The notes: generated from the letters alone by a model not told the origin. Shown: positions 1 through 9,261, counted from the first letter of the stretch. The stretch is DNA of 52,334 nt from Litchfieldia stipae (GCF_014837155.1 NZ_JACYHA010000024.1:1-52334), one strand, 5' to 3'. Translations and numbers: made by a program.

Positions 1-2
1 AG

Positions 3-170
3 AGTTTCACATATTATGAAAAATTTATTAGGAACCGTGTCGAAAAATATTTTTTTGACACTCTAGCAACGAGTCAAACCGTTGATATATCAATATTTAT
101 AGAGGGAGGAAATGAAATTGTGGAAATATCTAAAAAAAATTCTATTGAAATTATATTATATCATACTTGA
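3..170 (+). CDS. Possible C-terminal end of an upstream gene (partial)
   Basis: A reading frame open from the window edge ends at TGA 168-170 and gives about 55 residues of protein-like, Lys/Glu/Ile-rich sequence (for example YYEKFIRNRVEKYF). It would overlap the next gene by about 59 bases, which is long for an operon junction, so either it is the true tail of an upstream glycan gene or a chance open frame. No family can be named from this fragment. Confidence 0.35.
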   Translation, partial: SFTYYEKFIRNRVEKYFFDTLATSQTVDISIFIEGGNEIVEISKKNSIEIILYHT

Positions 171-1032
171 TGATTTATTACCTCGAATGACTGTTTTATA
201 TAATAAGTTTGTTTCGAAAGTTGTAAAACCTCCATTAGTCAGAACAACAGATGAAACAATAGATAAAATAATAAAAGATAAATGTTCAGTTAGCCGCTAC
301 GGAGATGGAGAATTTAAAATAATCCTAAAAGGGAAACAATATTTCCAAGAATATGATGATAATTTGAGAAATCGTCTTGTTGAGATTCTCAATTCAAATA
401 GTAATAACCATATAGTTTGTATACCAGATGTTTTTGGTAGTTTGGATAGATTTACAGACCTAGGTGTTAACTTCTGGAATAAGTACTTATCCTTAAACAG
501 AAGCAAATTATATGGAATTATCAATAAAGAGAAAACTTTTTATGATGCAATGATAACTCGTCTTTATATGGATAAAAAGGATAAAGATAAAGCTGATGAA
601 CGTTTTTTGAAGTTCAAGAAAATCTGGGATGGAAAAGAAGTTATTCTAGTTGAAGGGAACCTTAGTAGATTAGGTGCGGGAAATGATTTATTTAATAATG
701 TTAAATCTTTAAAACGGGTTTTGTGCCCCTCAGAAAACGCATTTTCAAAATATGAAAATATCCTAGATGAGGTCAAGAAGAACGATCATTCAAAATTAAT
801 ACTTATTGCTCTTGGACCTACTGCAACAGTTTTAGCGTATGATCTTTCTAAAATGGGTTACCAGGCAGTTGATATTGGAAATATTGATATAGAATATGAG
901 TGGTTTTTAAAGAGAACTCAAGTTAAGATACCAATTAAAAATAAATATACTGGTGAAGCTCCGAATGGGAGAGTTGTTGGTAGAATACAAAGCAAAGAAT
1001 ATGAAAATGAAATACAAACTCAAATTCTATAA
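112..1032 (+). CDS. GT-D fold glycosyltransferase (SP_1767/DUF1792 family)
   Basis: Predicted cytoplasmic glycosyltransferase that adds a sugar during assembly of a surface glycan. The family signature RYGDGEF lies at residues 62-68, and the C-terminal part carries VEGNLSRLGAGNDLF and LGPTATVLAYDL, as expected for the GT-D nucleotide-sugar binding fold. Length (306 aa) fits the family. ATG 112 sits almost directly on the GGAGG sequence at 105-109, so the in-frame TTG at 118 could be the real start. It is the first complete gene of a run of glycan genes. Donor and acceptor sugars cannot be read from the sequence. Confidence 0.8.
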   Translation: MKLWKYLKKILLKLYYIILDDLLPRMTVLYNKFVSKVVKPPLVRTTDETIDKIIKDKCSVSRYGDGEFKIILKGKQYFQEYDDNLRNRLVEILNSNSNNHIVCIPDVFGSLDRFTDLGVNFWNKYLSLNRSKLYGIINKEKTFYDAMITRLYMDKKDKDKADERFLKFKKIWDGKEVILVEGNLSRLGAGNDLFNNVKSLKRVLCPSENAFSKYENILDEVKKNDHSKLILIALGPTATVLAYDLSKMGYQAVDIGNIDIEYEWFLKRTQVKIPIKNKYTGEAPNGRVVGRIQSKEYENEIQTQIL

Positions 1033-1121
1033 GTAATTTTATAAAGGGTTATACACATAACAGTATAAGCACTGATAAGAATCTGGCTATTATTATTTTT
1101 CTTTATTATGGGGTGTTAGTT

Positions 1122-2078
1122 TTGAATGAATGCAATATTTTAATTTACGGAGATGAGTCATACGTTAAACATGCGGGGGTTCTCTGTATGTCAATTGCTT
1201 TGAATGCAACAGAAAAAAATAACTATAATATTTATTTCTGTTATACAGGAAAAGAATGTGATACATCACTTGCTATAATTAAAAGAGATTTAAGTAAGTT
1301 TAAAAACATTAGCATAAGATTTATTGAAATTACTGAACATTTAAACGCAGATATAAAATCAAAGTCTAATAAGTCATATATATCCGAAAACATATATGCA
1401 AAACTTTATATTTTCAAGCAAATACCTTCAAAATTAAATAAGATTCTATTTCTGGATAGTGACACTATAGCACTCCGTGACATATACGATTTATATAATA
1501 TGGATGTGTCAGATGTTTTGTTGGCTGCAAGAGGTGAGTCCCAAACTTTTGTGAAATATTATGGTGCTGAAGATAAAGTGAATATTCTCGGGTTAAGTAA
1601 TATGGAGCAGTATTTTAATTCAGGCGTAATGTTAGTGAATTTAGAGAAGTGGCGTGAAGAATTTGTTTCAGAACGTACAATTCAATTTTTGGTGGAAAAT
1701 GGTAGTGATATCTACTTACATGATCAAGATGGTCTCAATTCTATCATACAGGGTAATTGGATGAAACTACCTCATGAATGGCATCCACATCCACATTCTC
1801 TTAATAATATTTTTACAACTGGAGGATTATGTGCACAATTAACAGATGGGGATTTGGCAAGAATGAAGTTAGCAGGATTAGCTCACTTTCTAGGACGTGA
1901 AAAACCTTGGAGAGCTGGATGCAAAAGCCCATGGAAAAAAGAATATCTATATTACCTTAGTAAAACAAGTTTTAATCAATTGTTTGAAGATGTAAAAAAA
2001 ATTCACCACAAAGAGAATAAAACTGACCTTATAAAAAAAGTATACTTTCGTATGCGACATTTGAACAAATTAATATAA
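1122..2078 (+). CDS. Family 8 glycosyltransferase
   Basis: Retaining glycosyltransferase of the LgtC/GT8 type, which uses a UDP-hexose. Visible motifs are the metal-binding DSD in LFLDSDTIALRDI (near residue 112), NSGVMLVNLEKWRE, HDQDGLN, and the C-terminal HFLGREKPW, the usual HxxGxxKPW end of the family. I chose TTG 1122 because GGGGTG at 1110-1115 lies 6 bases upstream; an in-frame GTG at 1113 would overlap that ribosome site. About 320 aa is normal. It probably adds a glucose or galactose unit to the glycan built by its neighbours; the exact sugar is unknown. Confidence 0.85.
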   Translation: MNECNILIYGDESYVKHAGVLCMSIALNATEKNNYNIYFCYTGKECDTSLAIIKRDLSKFKNISIRFIEITEHLNADIKSKSNKSYISENIYAKLYIFKQIPSKLNKILFLDSDTIALRDIYDLYNMDVSDVLLAARGESQTFVKYYGAEDKVNILGLSNMEQYFNSGVMLVNLEKWREEFVSERTIQFLVENGSDIYLHDQDGLNSIIQGNWMKLPHEWHPHPHSLNNIFTTGGLCAQLTDGDLARMKLAGLAHFLGREKPWRAGCKSPWKKEYLYYLSKTSFNQLFEDVKKIHHKENKTDLIKKVYFRMRHLNKLI

Positions 2079-2186
2079 AGGTAAATATTAAATAATAAAC
2101 TAGTAGGATAAAGGATAACAACTAGATTGTTTTTAAACTTAGATATAGATAGTTAATGAGAAGGAAATTAATCTTTCTGTCCGCTT

Positions 2187-2202
2187 GTTCTTTAAAACGA
2201 AC
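2187..2202. promoter_or_regulatory. Candidate SinR operator upstream of the MptE-like gene
   Basis: GTTCTTTAAAACGAAC. The left half is a perfect GTTCTYT SinR half-site and the right half has one mismatch to ARAGAAC. Spacing is the same 16-base frame as the other candidates in this window. It lies 74 bases before the TTG start at 2276, in a 197-base gap. I did not find a convincing promoter next to it. Confidence 0.5.
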
Positions 2203-2275
2203 TAAGGCTGAACCGAAATTACGTTTAAGGGTATAAGCTAAGTAAAATATTAATTTTTAAGAAAGGAGATTAAAA

Positions 2276-3106
2276 TTGTTAAAAAAAACTATAAAAAAGT
2301 TATACAAGATAACTAAATATTGGTTTTTGGGCACAGAAATTCTTTTATCTAAAGCTAATGTTCCTTTTAGTATAAACAATTACAAGGTATTAAATTTGAA
2401 AAATAAATTTAAGGGAAAGAGATGTTTTATTATAGGAAATGGTCCGAGTCTCAAACCAGAGGACTTAGATAAACTGAAAGGTGAAATTACATTTGCTTCG
2501 AATAAGATTTACAAAATTTTTAATAAGACTTCTTGGAGACCAACTTTTTATATGGTAGTTGACCCTATTGTACTAGAGGAAAATGTAAAAGATATAAATT
2601 TAGTAGAAGCAAAGACAAAGTTTACTTTAAAGGATTATAAGCATTTATTTAAGGCAGATATATATTTTAATAATAATCTTAATAATAAAAGAGGCACCTT
2701 TTCTAAGAATATAATGGAATCTTTGTACTCTTCAGGTAGTGTCTCATATCATCTCCTCCAAATAGCTTATTATATGGGGTTTTCTGAGGTGTACTTACTA
2801 GGACATGATTACAATTATAAGGAAGCTATTTCGAGAACAAAAGATTTATCATTTCTGAAAGAGGAAGAAAATTCAGAACATTATTTTACAAAAGATTACA
2901 TTAGAGTAGATGAGAAGAAACCAGGCCAAGCACCAGAACTAATCTATCAAGGAATGGAAATTGCTAAAATTGTATTTGAAAGATCTGGTAGAAAAATATA
3001 TAACGCAACACGGATTACTTATTTGGATATTTTTGAACATAAAAATTTTGATGAGCTAGGTAGAGATAAAGATAATGATAAGCAATATATAAAAGAAGTT
3101 TTATGA
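2276..3106 (+). CDS. MptE-like / DUF115 protein, possible CMP-sugar transferase
   Basis: Begins at TTG with a strong AAAGGAG site seven bases upstream. After a short basic N-terminus it contains RCFIIGNGPSLKPEDLDKL at about residues 50-68, then ASNKIY and WRPTFYMVVD, the hallmarks of the DUF115/MptE-like family. The GNGPSL loop is also how family GT42 sialyltransferases (Cst-II type) bind CMP-sugar. A CMP-ulosonate synthetase is encoded 1.7 kb downstream, so transfer of an ulosonic acid from CMP is a reasonable guess, though MptE-like proteins elsewhere are pyrophosphokinase relatives. Function is inferred. Confidence 0.7.
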   Translation: MLKKTIKKLYKITKYWFLGTEILLSKANVPFSINNYKVLNLKNKFKGKRCFIIGNGPSLKPEDLDKLKGEITFASNKIYKIFNKTSWRPTFYMVVDPIVLEENVKDINLVEAKTKFTLKDYKHLFKADIYFNNNLNNKRGTFSKNIMESLYSSGSVSYHLLQIAYYMGFSEVYLLGHDYNYKEAISRTKDLSFLKEEENSEHYFTKDYIRVDEKKPGQAPELIYQGMEIAKIVFERSGRKIYNATRITYLDIFEHKNFDELGRDKDNDKQYIKEVL

Positions 3107-3188
3107 AAAAAATATTTTTGTGAAAAGCAAGGGTGAATTTTGTGAAGTGTAAATCTTGTTTTTAGTAAAGAAAGATAGGGTGAGAGCG

Positions 3189-4796
3189 ATGGGAAATGTA
3201 AAGTTGTTGGACTGCACTTTGCGCGATGGTGGATATTATAATTCTTGGGATTTTGATATCTCATTAGTCCAAGAATACTTAAAAGCAATGCATGAAATTT
3301 CCGTTGATTATGTAGAACTAGGCTTACGAGGGTTTAATAAACAAGGGTTTAAAGGTGCTTGTGCGTATACTACAGATAACTTTATTAATAGTCTAATAAT
3401 ACCAGTAGGCTTAAAAATAGGAGTAATGGTTAATGCAAGTGATCTAGTTAAGTTCGAAGGTGGACTTGAAGTAGCTCTATCACAGCTCTTTGTGCCAGCA
3501 ACTGAATCACCTGTTAGTTTGGTTCGTATTGCATGTCATGTACATGAATTTGAAGAAGCGCTTCCTGCGGCAACTTGGTTGAAATCTCATGGATATACTG
3601 TTGGGTTTAACCTTATGCAAATTGCTGATAGAAGTGAAGTGGAAATTAAAAAACTAGCATCCGCAGCTCATAACTCTCCAATAGATGTACTCTATTTTGC
3701 AGATAGTTTAGGTAGCTTAAACCCTGATAGTACTGCTAATATAATAAAAATTATTCGTGAAGTTTGGCATGGGCCACTTGGTATCCATACCCATGATAAT
3801 ATGGGGTATGCCTTGGCAAACTCAATGCGTGCAATTGAAGAAGGTGTGACATGGATTGACGGAACAGTTACAGGAATGGGGAGAGGTCCAGGAAATGCTA
3901 AAACTGAATATCTTGCAATAGAAATGGAAGATTATCGGAATGTAGAAAGCAATATAACTCAATTGATGAAGTTGATTGAGAGATATTTTAGACCTTTACA
4001 GAATAGATGTGGTTGGGGAACAAACACTTACTATTATCTAGCAGGAAAATTTGGAATTCACCCTACTTATATTCAAGAAATGCTTAGTGACTCTAGATAT
4101 ATTGAGGAAGATATATTAGCAGTTATTGATTATTTAAAATTAGAAGGTGGAAAGAAATTTAGTATTAACACTTTGGAAGCTGCACGTAACTTCTATAAGG
4201 GAGAACCAACTGGTACTTGGAAACCTAAAGATATAATTTCTGGAAGAGAAGTCTTAATAATTGGAAATGGGCCAAATATTGTAAAGCATAGGTATGCCTT
4301 AGAAGAATATATTCGAAACAAACGCCCTTATGTAATAGCTTTGAACACTCAATCACACATCTCGGCAGAGTTAATTAATATTAGAGCTGCATGTCATCCT
4401 GTTAGGATTCTTGCAGATAGTAGTCTACATGCAAGTTTACCACACCCTTTAGTAATTCCTGCTTCTATGTTATCTGAAAGTATAATTAAAGCTTTTAATG
4501 GAAAAGACCTACTAGACTTTGGTATCTCAATTCATGAGAATACTTTTAAGTTTGAATCGAATTTTAGTGTACTACCTAATTCATTAGTACTATCATATGC
4601 ACTAGCTATCGCAACTAGTGGAAATGCATTGCGTATCCTTTTAGCAGGATTTGATGGATATGGAGCAGATGATCCAAGGACTAGTGAAGTAAATAACCTT
4701 TTATCTCAATTTACACAAGTTCCCAACACACCACCTATAGTATCTATTACTCCAACTCAATACAAAATTTCTACAAGTTCAGTATATGCTTTTTAG
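3189..4796 (+). CDS. DRE-TIM aldolase fused to an MptE-like domain
   Basis: Two-domain protein of about 535 aa. Residues 1 to about 300 are an HMG-CoA-lyase-like (DRE-TIM) aldolase: LLDCTLRDGGYYNSWDFD at the N-terminus, HTHDNMGYALANS near residue 200 (metal ligands) and GRGPGNAKTEYL. Relatives condense or cleave pyruvate-type substrates (4-hydroxy-2-oxovalerate aldolase). From about residue 352, REVLIIGNGPNI starts a second domain like the preceding MptE/DUF115 protein. ATG 3189 is chosen because of AGGGTGA just upstream; TTG 3156 is also in frame. With KdsB and a HAD phosphatase next to it, the aldolase may make a 3-deoxy-2-ulosonic acid. That pathway is inference. Confidence 0.78.
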   Translation: MGNVKLLDCTLRDGGYYNSWDFDISLVQEYLKAMHEISVDYVELGLRGFNKQGFKGACAYTTDNFINSLIIPVGLKIGVMVNASDLVKFEGGLEVALSQLFVPATESPVSLVRIACHVHEFEEALPAATWLKSHGYTVGFNLMQIADRSEVEIKKLASAAHNSPIDVLYFADSLGSLNPDSTANIIKIIREVWHGPLGIHTHDNMGYALANSMRAIEEGVTWIDGTVTGMGRGPGNAKTEYLAIEMEDYRNVESNITQLMKLIERYFRPLQNRCGWGTNTYYYLAGKFGIHPTYIQEMLSDSRYIEEDILAVIDYLKLEGGKKFSINTLEAARNFYKGEPTGTWKPKDIISGREVLIIGNGPNIVKHRYALEEYIRNKRPYVIALNTQSHISAELINIRAACHPVRILADSSLHASLPHPLVIPASMLSESIIKAFNGKDLLDFGISIHENTFKFESNFSVLPNSLVLSYALAIATSGNALRILLAGFDGYGADDPRTSEVNNLLSQFTQVPNTPPIVSITPTQYKISTSSVYAF

Positions 4797-4808
4797 GAGG
4801 GATTAAAT

Positions 4809-5546
4809 ATGAATTATTGTGTTATCATTCCAGCCAGATTTAAATCTACGAGACTACCAGGAAAACCTCTAATTAATTTAGCTGGTATTCCAATGGTTAT
4901 AAGAACTTACAAACAATGTATAAAAGCTTGTCCTGCAGAAAAAGTTTATGTTGCAACCGATGATGTACGGATTAAGGAGGTCTGTGAATTAAATAATATT
5001 CAAGTTGTAATGACTTCAAGTTCTTGTTTAACGGGGACTGATAGAATAGCAGAGTGTGCTAATTATATTGATGCAGATGTATACATTAATGTCCAAGGTG
5101 ATGAACCTCTATTTAATCCAGATGATTTGGAAAGGTTAATTTCATATACAGAAAAATATCCAAGTGAAATATTGAATGGTTATTGTGAGATAAATGATGA
5201 AAGTCTTTATCGGAGTGGTTCTATTCCAAAAGTAGTTTTCCGTCCAGATGGTAGACTACTATACATGTCTCGTTCACCAATCCCTTCAAATAAAGAACAA
5301 AGTTTTGAAAAAGCATGGCGTCAAGTTTGTGCTTATGCATTTCCAAAACAAGCTTTAATGGATTTCTCAAGAGTATCAGAAAAAACAAATCTTGAAAGAA
5401 TCGAAGATATTGAAATTCTTCGATTCTTAGAACTAGGTTGGGAAGTAAGAATGTTAGAACTTTCAAGTGATTCTGTTGCAGTTGATACTCCGAAAGACGT
5501 ACAACGTGTAGAAGCCATATTAGAAGAAGGACTAAAAGTATATTAA
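4809..5546 (+). CDS. kdsB: CMP-Kdo-type cytidylyltransferase
   Basis: 3-deoxy-manno-octulosonate cytidylyltransferase family: activates a 3-deoxy-ulosonic acid with CTP to give the CMP-sugar donor. The signature IPARFKSTRLPGKPL is at residues 6-20, followed by VYVATDD and INVQGDEPL, and the 245-aa length is exactly that of the family. It begins 12 bases after the aldolase gene with GGAGGG upstream. Kdo itself belongs to Gram-negative lipopolysaccharide, so in this Gram-positive setting the substrate is more likely Kdo or a related ulosonic acid of a capsule or wall glycan. Confidence 0.88.
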   Translation: MNYCVIIPARFKSTRLPGKPLINLAGIPMVIRTYKQCIKACPAEKVYVATDDVRIKEVCELNNIQVVMTSSSCLTGTDRIAECANYIDADVYINVQGDEPLFNPDDLERLISYTEKYPSEILNGYCEINDESLYRSGSIPKVVFRPDGRLLYMSRSPIPSNKEQSFEKAWRQVCAYAFPKQALMDFSRVSEKTNLERIEDIEILRFLELGWEVRMLELSSDSVAVDTPKDVQRVEAILEEGLKVY

Positions 5547-5606
5547 AAATATATTAACATCTAACTGAGATTGGCCTATTAATCAATTAAAAAAGGGAGT
5601 AAATAA

Positions 5607-6284
5607 ATGGATTTAGGAATTTTAAATAACTATGATATTATCATTTTTGATTGTGATGGTGTAATCTTTGATATTAATAATCTAAAATGTGAGGCTTTTG
5701 GAAAGGCAATAGAAGGCTATCAATCTAATATAGTGGAGGGTTTTGTTGAACATTGTAAAAATACTTTCGGAGTATCTAGATATATTAAATTCAAGGAGTT
5801 CTTCAAGGATTTTGCAAATGAGCAATTTCAAGAAGACAAATATAATAAGTTCTTAAAAAACTATGCAAATCTCTGTAAAGAAAATTATAAAATTGCAAAC
5901 ATTACACCATATACAGAAAATTTACTTTTAGAGTTATCGAGAAATAAAAAATTATATATTGCTTCTGGAAGTGATGAGGAAGAATTAAAAGAAGTATTTG
6001 TAAATAGAAATTTAAGTAAACATTTTTCAGGAATATTTGGATCACCGAAAACTAAACTAGAGTGTGCTTCAAAAATATTAGATAATTCTTCTAAACGGAA
6101 AGCGGTGTTTATTGGAGACGCAATAACTGATATGAAAACAGCTAGGGAGTTAGATTTAGACTTTATTTATATGTCTAGATATACAGTGCAATCCGAAGAA
6201 CAGGATTTAATATGTCAAAAGGAAGCTAAAAAAGTTATTGGTACATTTGAAGATTTTATGACTACTAAAGATAGAATTCAATAG
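5607..6284 (+). CDS. HAD-family phosphatase
   Basis: Haloacid-dehalogenase hydrolase of subfamily I. Motif I is IIFDCDGVIFD (nucleophile Asp15, Asp17), motif II is the Ser in YIASGSDEEE, and motif IV is VFIGDAITDMKTA. There is a cap region between motifs I and II. It resembles phosphoglycolate-phosphatase-like enzymes more than the cap-less KdsC. Its position directly after kdsB suggests it dephosphorylates the sugar acid or its precursor before CMP activation. GGGAG at 5594-5598 supports the start. Confidence 0.8.
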   Translation: MDLGILNNYDIIIFDCDGVIFDINNLKCEAFGKAIEGYQSNIVEGFVEHCKNTFGVSRYIKFKEFFKDFANEQFQEDKYNKFLKNYANLCKENYKIANITPYTENLLLELSRNKKLYIASGSDEEELKEVFVNRNLSKHFSGIFGSPKTKLECASKILDNSSKRKAVFIGDAITDMKTARELDLDFIYMSRYTVQSEEQDLICQKEAKKVIGTFEDFMTTKDRIQ

Positions 6285-6332
6285 GTTTATAAGAAATTTG
6301 AAAGTAATTTCATGAAATGGAGAATAGAGTAA

Positions 6333-7781
6333 ATGCTGTTTAATTCATATGAATTTATTTTTGCTTTTTTGCCAGTGGTTTTTATTATTTATTTCTCTTT
6401 GAACAGGTTACGACTTTTAATAGCTTCAAAGATATGGTTAGTAGCAAGTTCTCTCTTTTTTTACAGCTGGTGGAATATTTCTTATTTACCTTTAATACTA
6501 ATTTCGATGGCATTTAACTATGCAATTGGGTCGGCCCTAAGTAAGGAAAAAGTTAAGATTAATAGAAAGTTAATATTAACAATTGGTACTCTATTCAACA
6601 CCGGATTATTAGGTTATTTTAAGTATTCCGACTTTTTCATTTCTAATGTTAATACTTTATTTACGACAAATATGGCACTTCTTAACCTTGCATTGCCTTT
6701 AGCTATTAGTTTTTTTACCTTTCAACAAATAGCTTATTTAGTAGATGCTTATAGATTTGAAACTAGAGAGTATTCTTTTTTAAATTACGCACTATTCGTT
6801 ACGTTCTTCCCGCAATTAATAGCTGGTCCAATTGTTCATCATAAAGAAATGATGCCTCAATTTGAACAACTTAGAAATAAGGTTATTAATTATCGGAACA
6901 TTGCATTAGGCATGTTTATTTTCTCAATAGGTTTGTTTAAAAAGGTAGCTGTCGCGGATACGTTTGCAGTTTGGGCGACTAAGGGTTTTGATGAAACTGA
7001 AACTCTCACATTTATTGAGGGATGGATTACTTCATTATCTTATACGTTTCAATTGTATTTTGATTTCAGTGGTTATACAGATATGGCAATAGGAGCTGCA
7101 CTACTGTTTAATATTAATCTACCGAGGAATTTTAATTCTCCTTATAAAGCTCTAGATATACAAGATTTTTGGAGAAGGTGGCATATCACTCTTAGCCGAT
7201 TTTTAACCCAATATATTTATATCCCTCTCGGTGGAAATAGAAAAGGGGCATCTAGAACTTATATAAATATATTAATTATTTTCATGATAAGTGGCTTTTG
7301 GCATGGAGCAGGTTGGACATTTGTTTTTTGGGGGTTTTTACATGGTCTTGCTACTGTTATCAATCGGTTATGGAAGACTTTCAGATTAAAGTTAAATACA
7401 GTTGTGGCTTGGTTTATTACATTTAACTTTATTAATATTGCTTGGGTATTCTTTAGAGCTACAACTTGGAGTGATGCAATTAAAGTGTTAAAGGGAATGG
7501 TTGGGTTTAATGGAATCGTGTTACCAAGCTTCGAAAGCTTATCTTTTTTGGAGAGTTATGGAATTTTACTAGGTTCTTATTTCGTGGATCTGAGCGAGTT
7601 AATTAAGATCGTTCCATACTTAATTGCTGCTTTAATTATTGTAGTCTATTGTAAAAATTCTAACACAAATATGGAGAATTTTCATTCTAATCTATTAACG
7701 TCAGTTTTGATTTCTGTTGCATTTGTGTATTGTATAGTGAACTTTAATAAAATTAGCGAATTTTTATATTTTAATTTTTAA
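6333..7781 (+). CDS. MBOAT O-acyltransferase, AlgI-like
   Basis: Polytopic membrane protein of 482 aa that passes acetyl groups across the membrane for O-acetylation of a polysaccharide. Family motifs in order: FFPQLIAGPIVHHKEMMPQF, DFSGYTDMAIG, NFNSPYKALDIQDFWRRWH, YIPLGGNRKG, and FWHGAGWTFVFWGFLHG, whose first His (near residue 323) is the expected catalytic residue. About ten or more hydrophobic segments are visible. It pairs with the SGNH-like gene 16 bases downstream, as AlgI pairs with AlgJ/AlgX or DltB with DltD. Unlike a dlt locus, no dltA or dltC is present, so the substrate is likely the glycan made here. Confidence 0.9.
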   Translation: MLFNSYEFIFAFLPVVFIIYFSLNRLRLLIASKIWLVASSLFFYSWWNISYLPLILISMAFNYAIGSALSKEKVKINRKLILTIGTLFNTGLLGYFKYSDFFISNVNTLFTTNMALLNLALPLAISFFTFQQIAYLVDAYRFETREYSFLNYALFVTFFPQLIAGPIVHHKEMMPQFEQLRNKVINYRNIALGMFIFSIGLFKKVAVADTFAVWATKGFDETETLTFIEGWITSLSYTFQLYFDFSGYTDMAIGAALLFNINLPRNFNSPYKALDIQDFWRRWHITLSRFLTQYIYIPLGGNRKGASRTYINILIIFMISGFWHGAGWTFVFWGFLHGLATVINRLWKTFRLKLNTVVAWFITFNFINIAWVFFRATTWSDAIKVLKGMVGFNGIVLPSFESLSFLESYGILLGSYFVDLSELIKIVPYLIAALIIVVYCKNSNTNMENFHSNLLTSVLISVAFVYCIVNFNKISEFLYFNF

Positions 7782-7797
7782 TAAGGAGCTTTTAAAC

Positions 7798-8886
7798 TTG
7801 AATAAAAAGTGGGTTCGATTTACATTAGCTTTTACGTTTTTATTCTCAATTTTTATAGTTCTATTCAACTTTTTTATTGATCCGTTGCACTTTTATAGAA
7901 GTAATGAAGAAAAAAAAGTATATTGGGGAGAACAAAGGTGGCAATTAGCTGGTCTAGCAAAGAATTATAACTATAATACTATTATTCTAGGAACTTCTAT
8001 GACAGAAAACTTTATTCCTTCAGAGGTGGATAGTATTTTTCCTGAAGCAACAACATTAAAGTTATCTATGTCGGGTTCGTCAACCAATGAACAAAGTAAG
8101 ATTGCTCATTTAGCTTTTAGTAATCGTGATATTAAAAATGTCATTTGGGGAATTGATTATACCTCACTAAGCAAAGATAACTCTGTAAATGAAGATTTTC
8201 CAGCTTTCCTTTATGATGAAAATGTAATAAATGATTTGAAATATTTACTGAATATGACAACTATAAAGTACAGCATTAGTTCAATCCTAAATTACTTATC
8301 GCCGAAGATATCACAAATTTCTTTATCTGTAATTAATCTTAATGATCAGCCCAAGCAAGATATAGACTATTTAAATTATTGGGGAGACCAACATACTTAT
8401 AATAAAGAAATAGTGATAGCGGATTATCTACAAAAAATTAATGAAATTGAAGCAAATAAACAGGAATTACTTAAACAATTTAATATTATTAAGTTTAAAG
8501 ATAATATTGATGAAAATATAATTCCTTATGTTAAAAATAATCCTGACACACAGTTTTATTTTTATTATCCTCCTTATTCTGTGTTAATGAACAAACGCTT
8601 TTATATTGCTGATCCCAAAATTGTAGAAGACATAATAAAAAGCAGAGAGTATTTTTACTCACAGATAAAATCTTATCCAAATGTAAAACTATATGATTTT
8701 ACCTCTGAAAAAGATATTACATATAATTTAGATCTTTACAAAGATACAATGCATCATAACCCAGAGGTTAATAAGTTTATCTTAGAATCCTTTACTGACA
8801 GTAAATATTTAGTTACTGACAATAATATAGATTCTTTTCTACGGGAGTTTATAATGCAAATTGAAAACTTCTCCCTTGAACAGTAA
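7798..8886 (+). CDS. Membrane-anchored SGNH-like acetyltransferase partner (AlgJ/DltD-like)
   Basis: TTG start with AAGGAG at 7783-7788. A single N-terminal membrane segment (residues 8-28) is followed by an extracellular domain with TIILGTSMTENF around residues 60-71, which places a Ser in the first SGNH block, and a C-terminal DTMHHN that can supply the Asp and His. Proteins of this layout accept acyl groups from an MBOAT partner and transfer them to polysaccharide outside the cell. Sequence similarity to named members is low, so the role rests on motifs and the MBOAT neighbour. Confidence 0.7.
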   Translation: MNKKWVRFTLAFTFLFSIFIVLFNFFIDPLHFYRSNEEKKVYWGEQRWQLAGLAKNYNYNTIILGTSMTENFIPSEVDSIFPEATTLKLSMSGSSTNEQSKIAHLAFSNRDIKNVIWGIDYTSLSKDNSVNEDFPAFLYDENVINDLKYLLNMTTIKYSISSILNYLSPKISQISLSVINLNDQPKQDIDYLNYWGDQHTYNKEIVIADYLQKINEIEANKQELLKQFNIIKFKDNIDENIIPYVKNNPDTQFYFYYPPYSVLMNKRFYIADPKIVEDIIKSREYFYSQIKSYPNVKLYDFTSEKDITYNLDLYKDTMHHNPEVNKFILESFTDSKYLVTDNNIDSFLREFIMQIENFSLEQ

Positions 8887-9200
8887 TTTTTGCTTCTTAT
8901 GAAAATTATTTACCTAAAAGAATCCTTTCTTAAAAATTTAATCATTAGTGAAACAATTATAAAAAGAACACTAAATATAAGGAAGATAAATAATGAGATT
9001 GAAGAGTATTCATAATGAACCGGTATAAAATTAGTCATGACAGATTCTTTACCTATCAACATGTCGAATCTCCACTCCTTAATTTATGTATGTTAGTTAT
9101 TTACATAATGGAGGTAAGTAATAAGCATTGAATAATAAGCTTAAACCAATAATCCTGAAAATAGATAATAAGGAATAATAGTCTTCCATTTAAAAAAGTG

Positions 9201-9229
9201 TTGACTTCATTAGATTTGAGTTATAGTAT
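9201..9229 (+). promoter_or_regulatory. Sigma-A-like promoter for the exopolysaccharide operon
   Basis: TTGACT (9201-9206), 17-base spacer, TAGTAT (9224-9229); TATAGT at 9222-9227 is an alternative -10. Transcription would start near 9236 and run into the palindrome at 9246-9261, so a repressor there could block initiation or early elongation. Confidence 0.55.
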
Positions 9230-9245
9230 TATGTTAACTAATTTT

Positions 9246-9261
9246 GTTCTTTATAAAGAAC
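9246..9261. promoter_or_regulatory. SinR operator candidate (perfect palindrome)
   Basis: GTTCTTTATAAAGAAC is a perfect 16-base palindrome made of two consensus SinR half-sites (GTTCTYT). B. subtilis SinR binds the same arrangement upstream of epsA and tapA. It begins 16 bases after the proposed -10 of the exopolysaccharide promoter. Confidence 0.8.

Noticed and set aside
38-44. TGTCGAA at 38-44 and 9062-9068 as Spo0A boxes
   Set aside because: Single 7-mers at the chance rate for a window this size, one within a possible coding frame, with no promoter context.
3019-3288. 89-aa frame on the - strand between two glycan genes
   Set aside because: Overlaps two well-supported + strand genes and has no ribosome site or recognisable domain.
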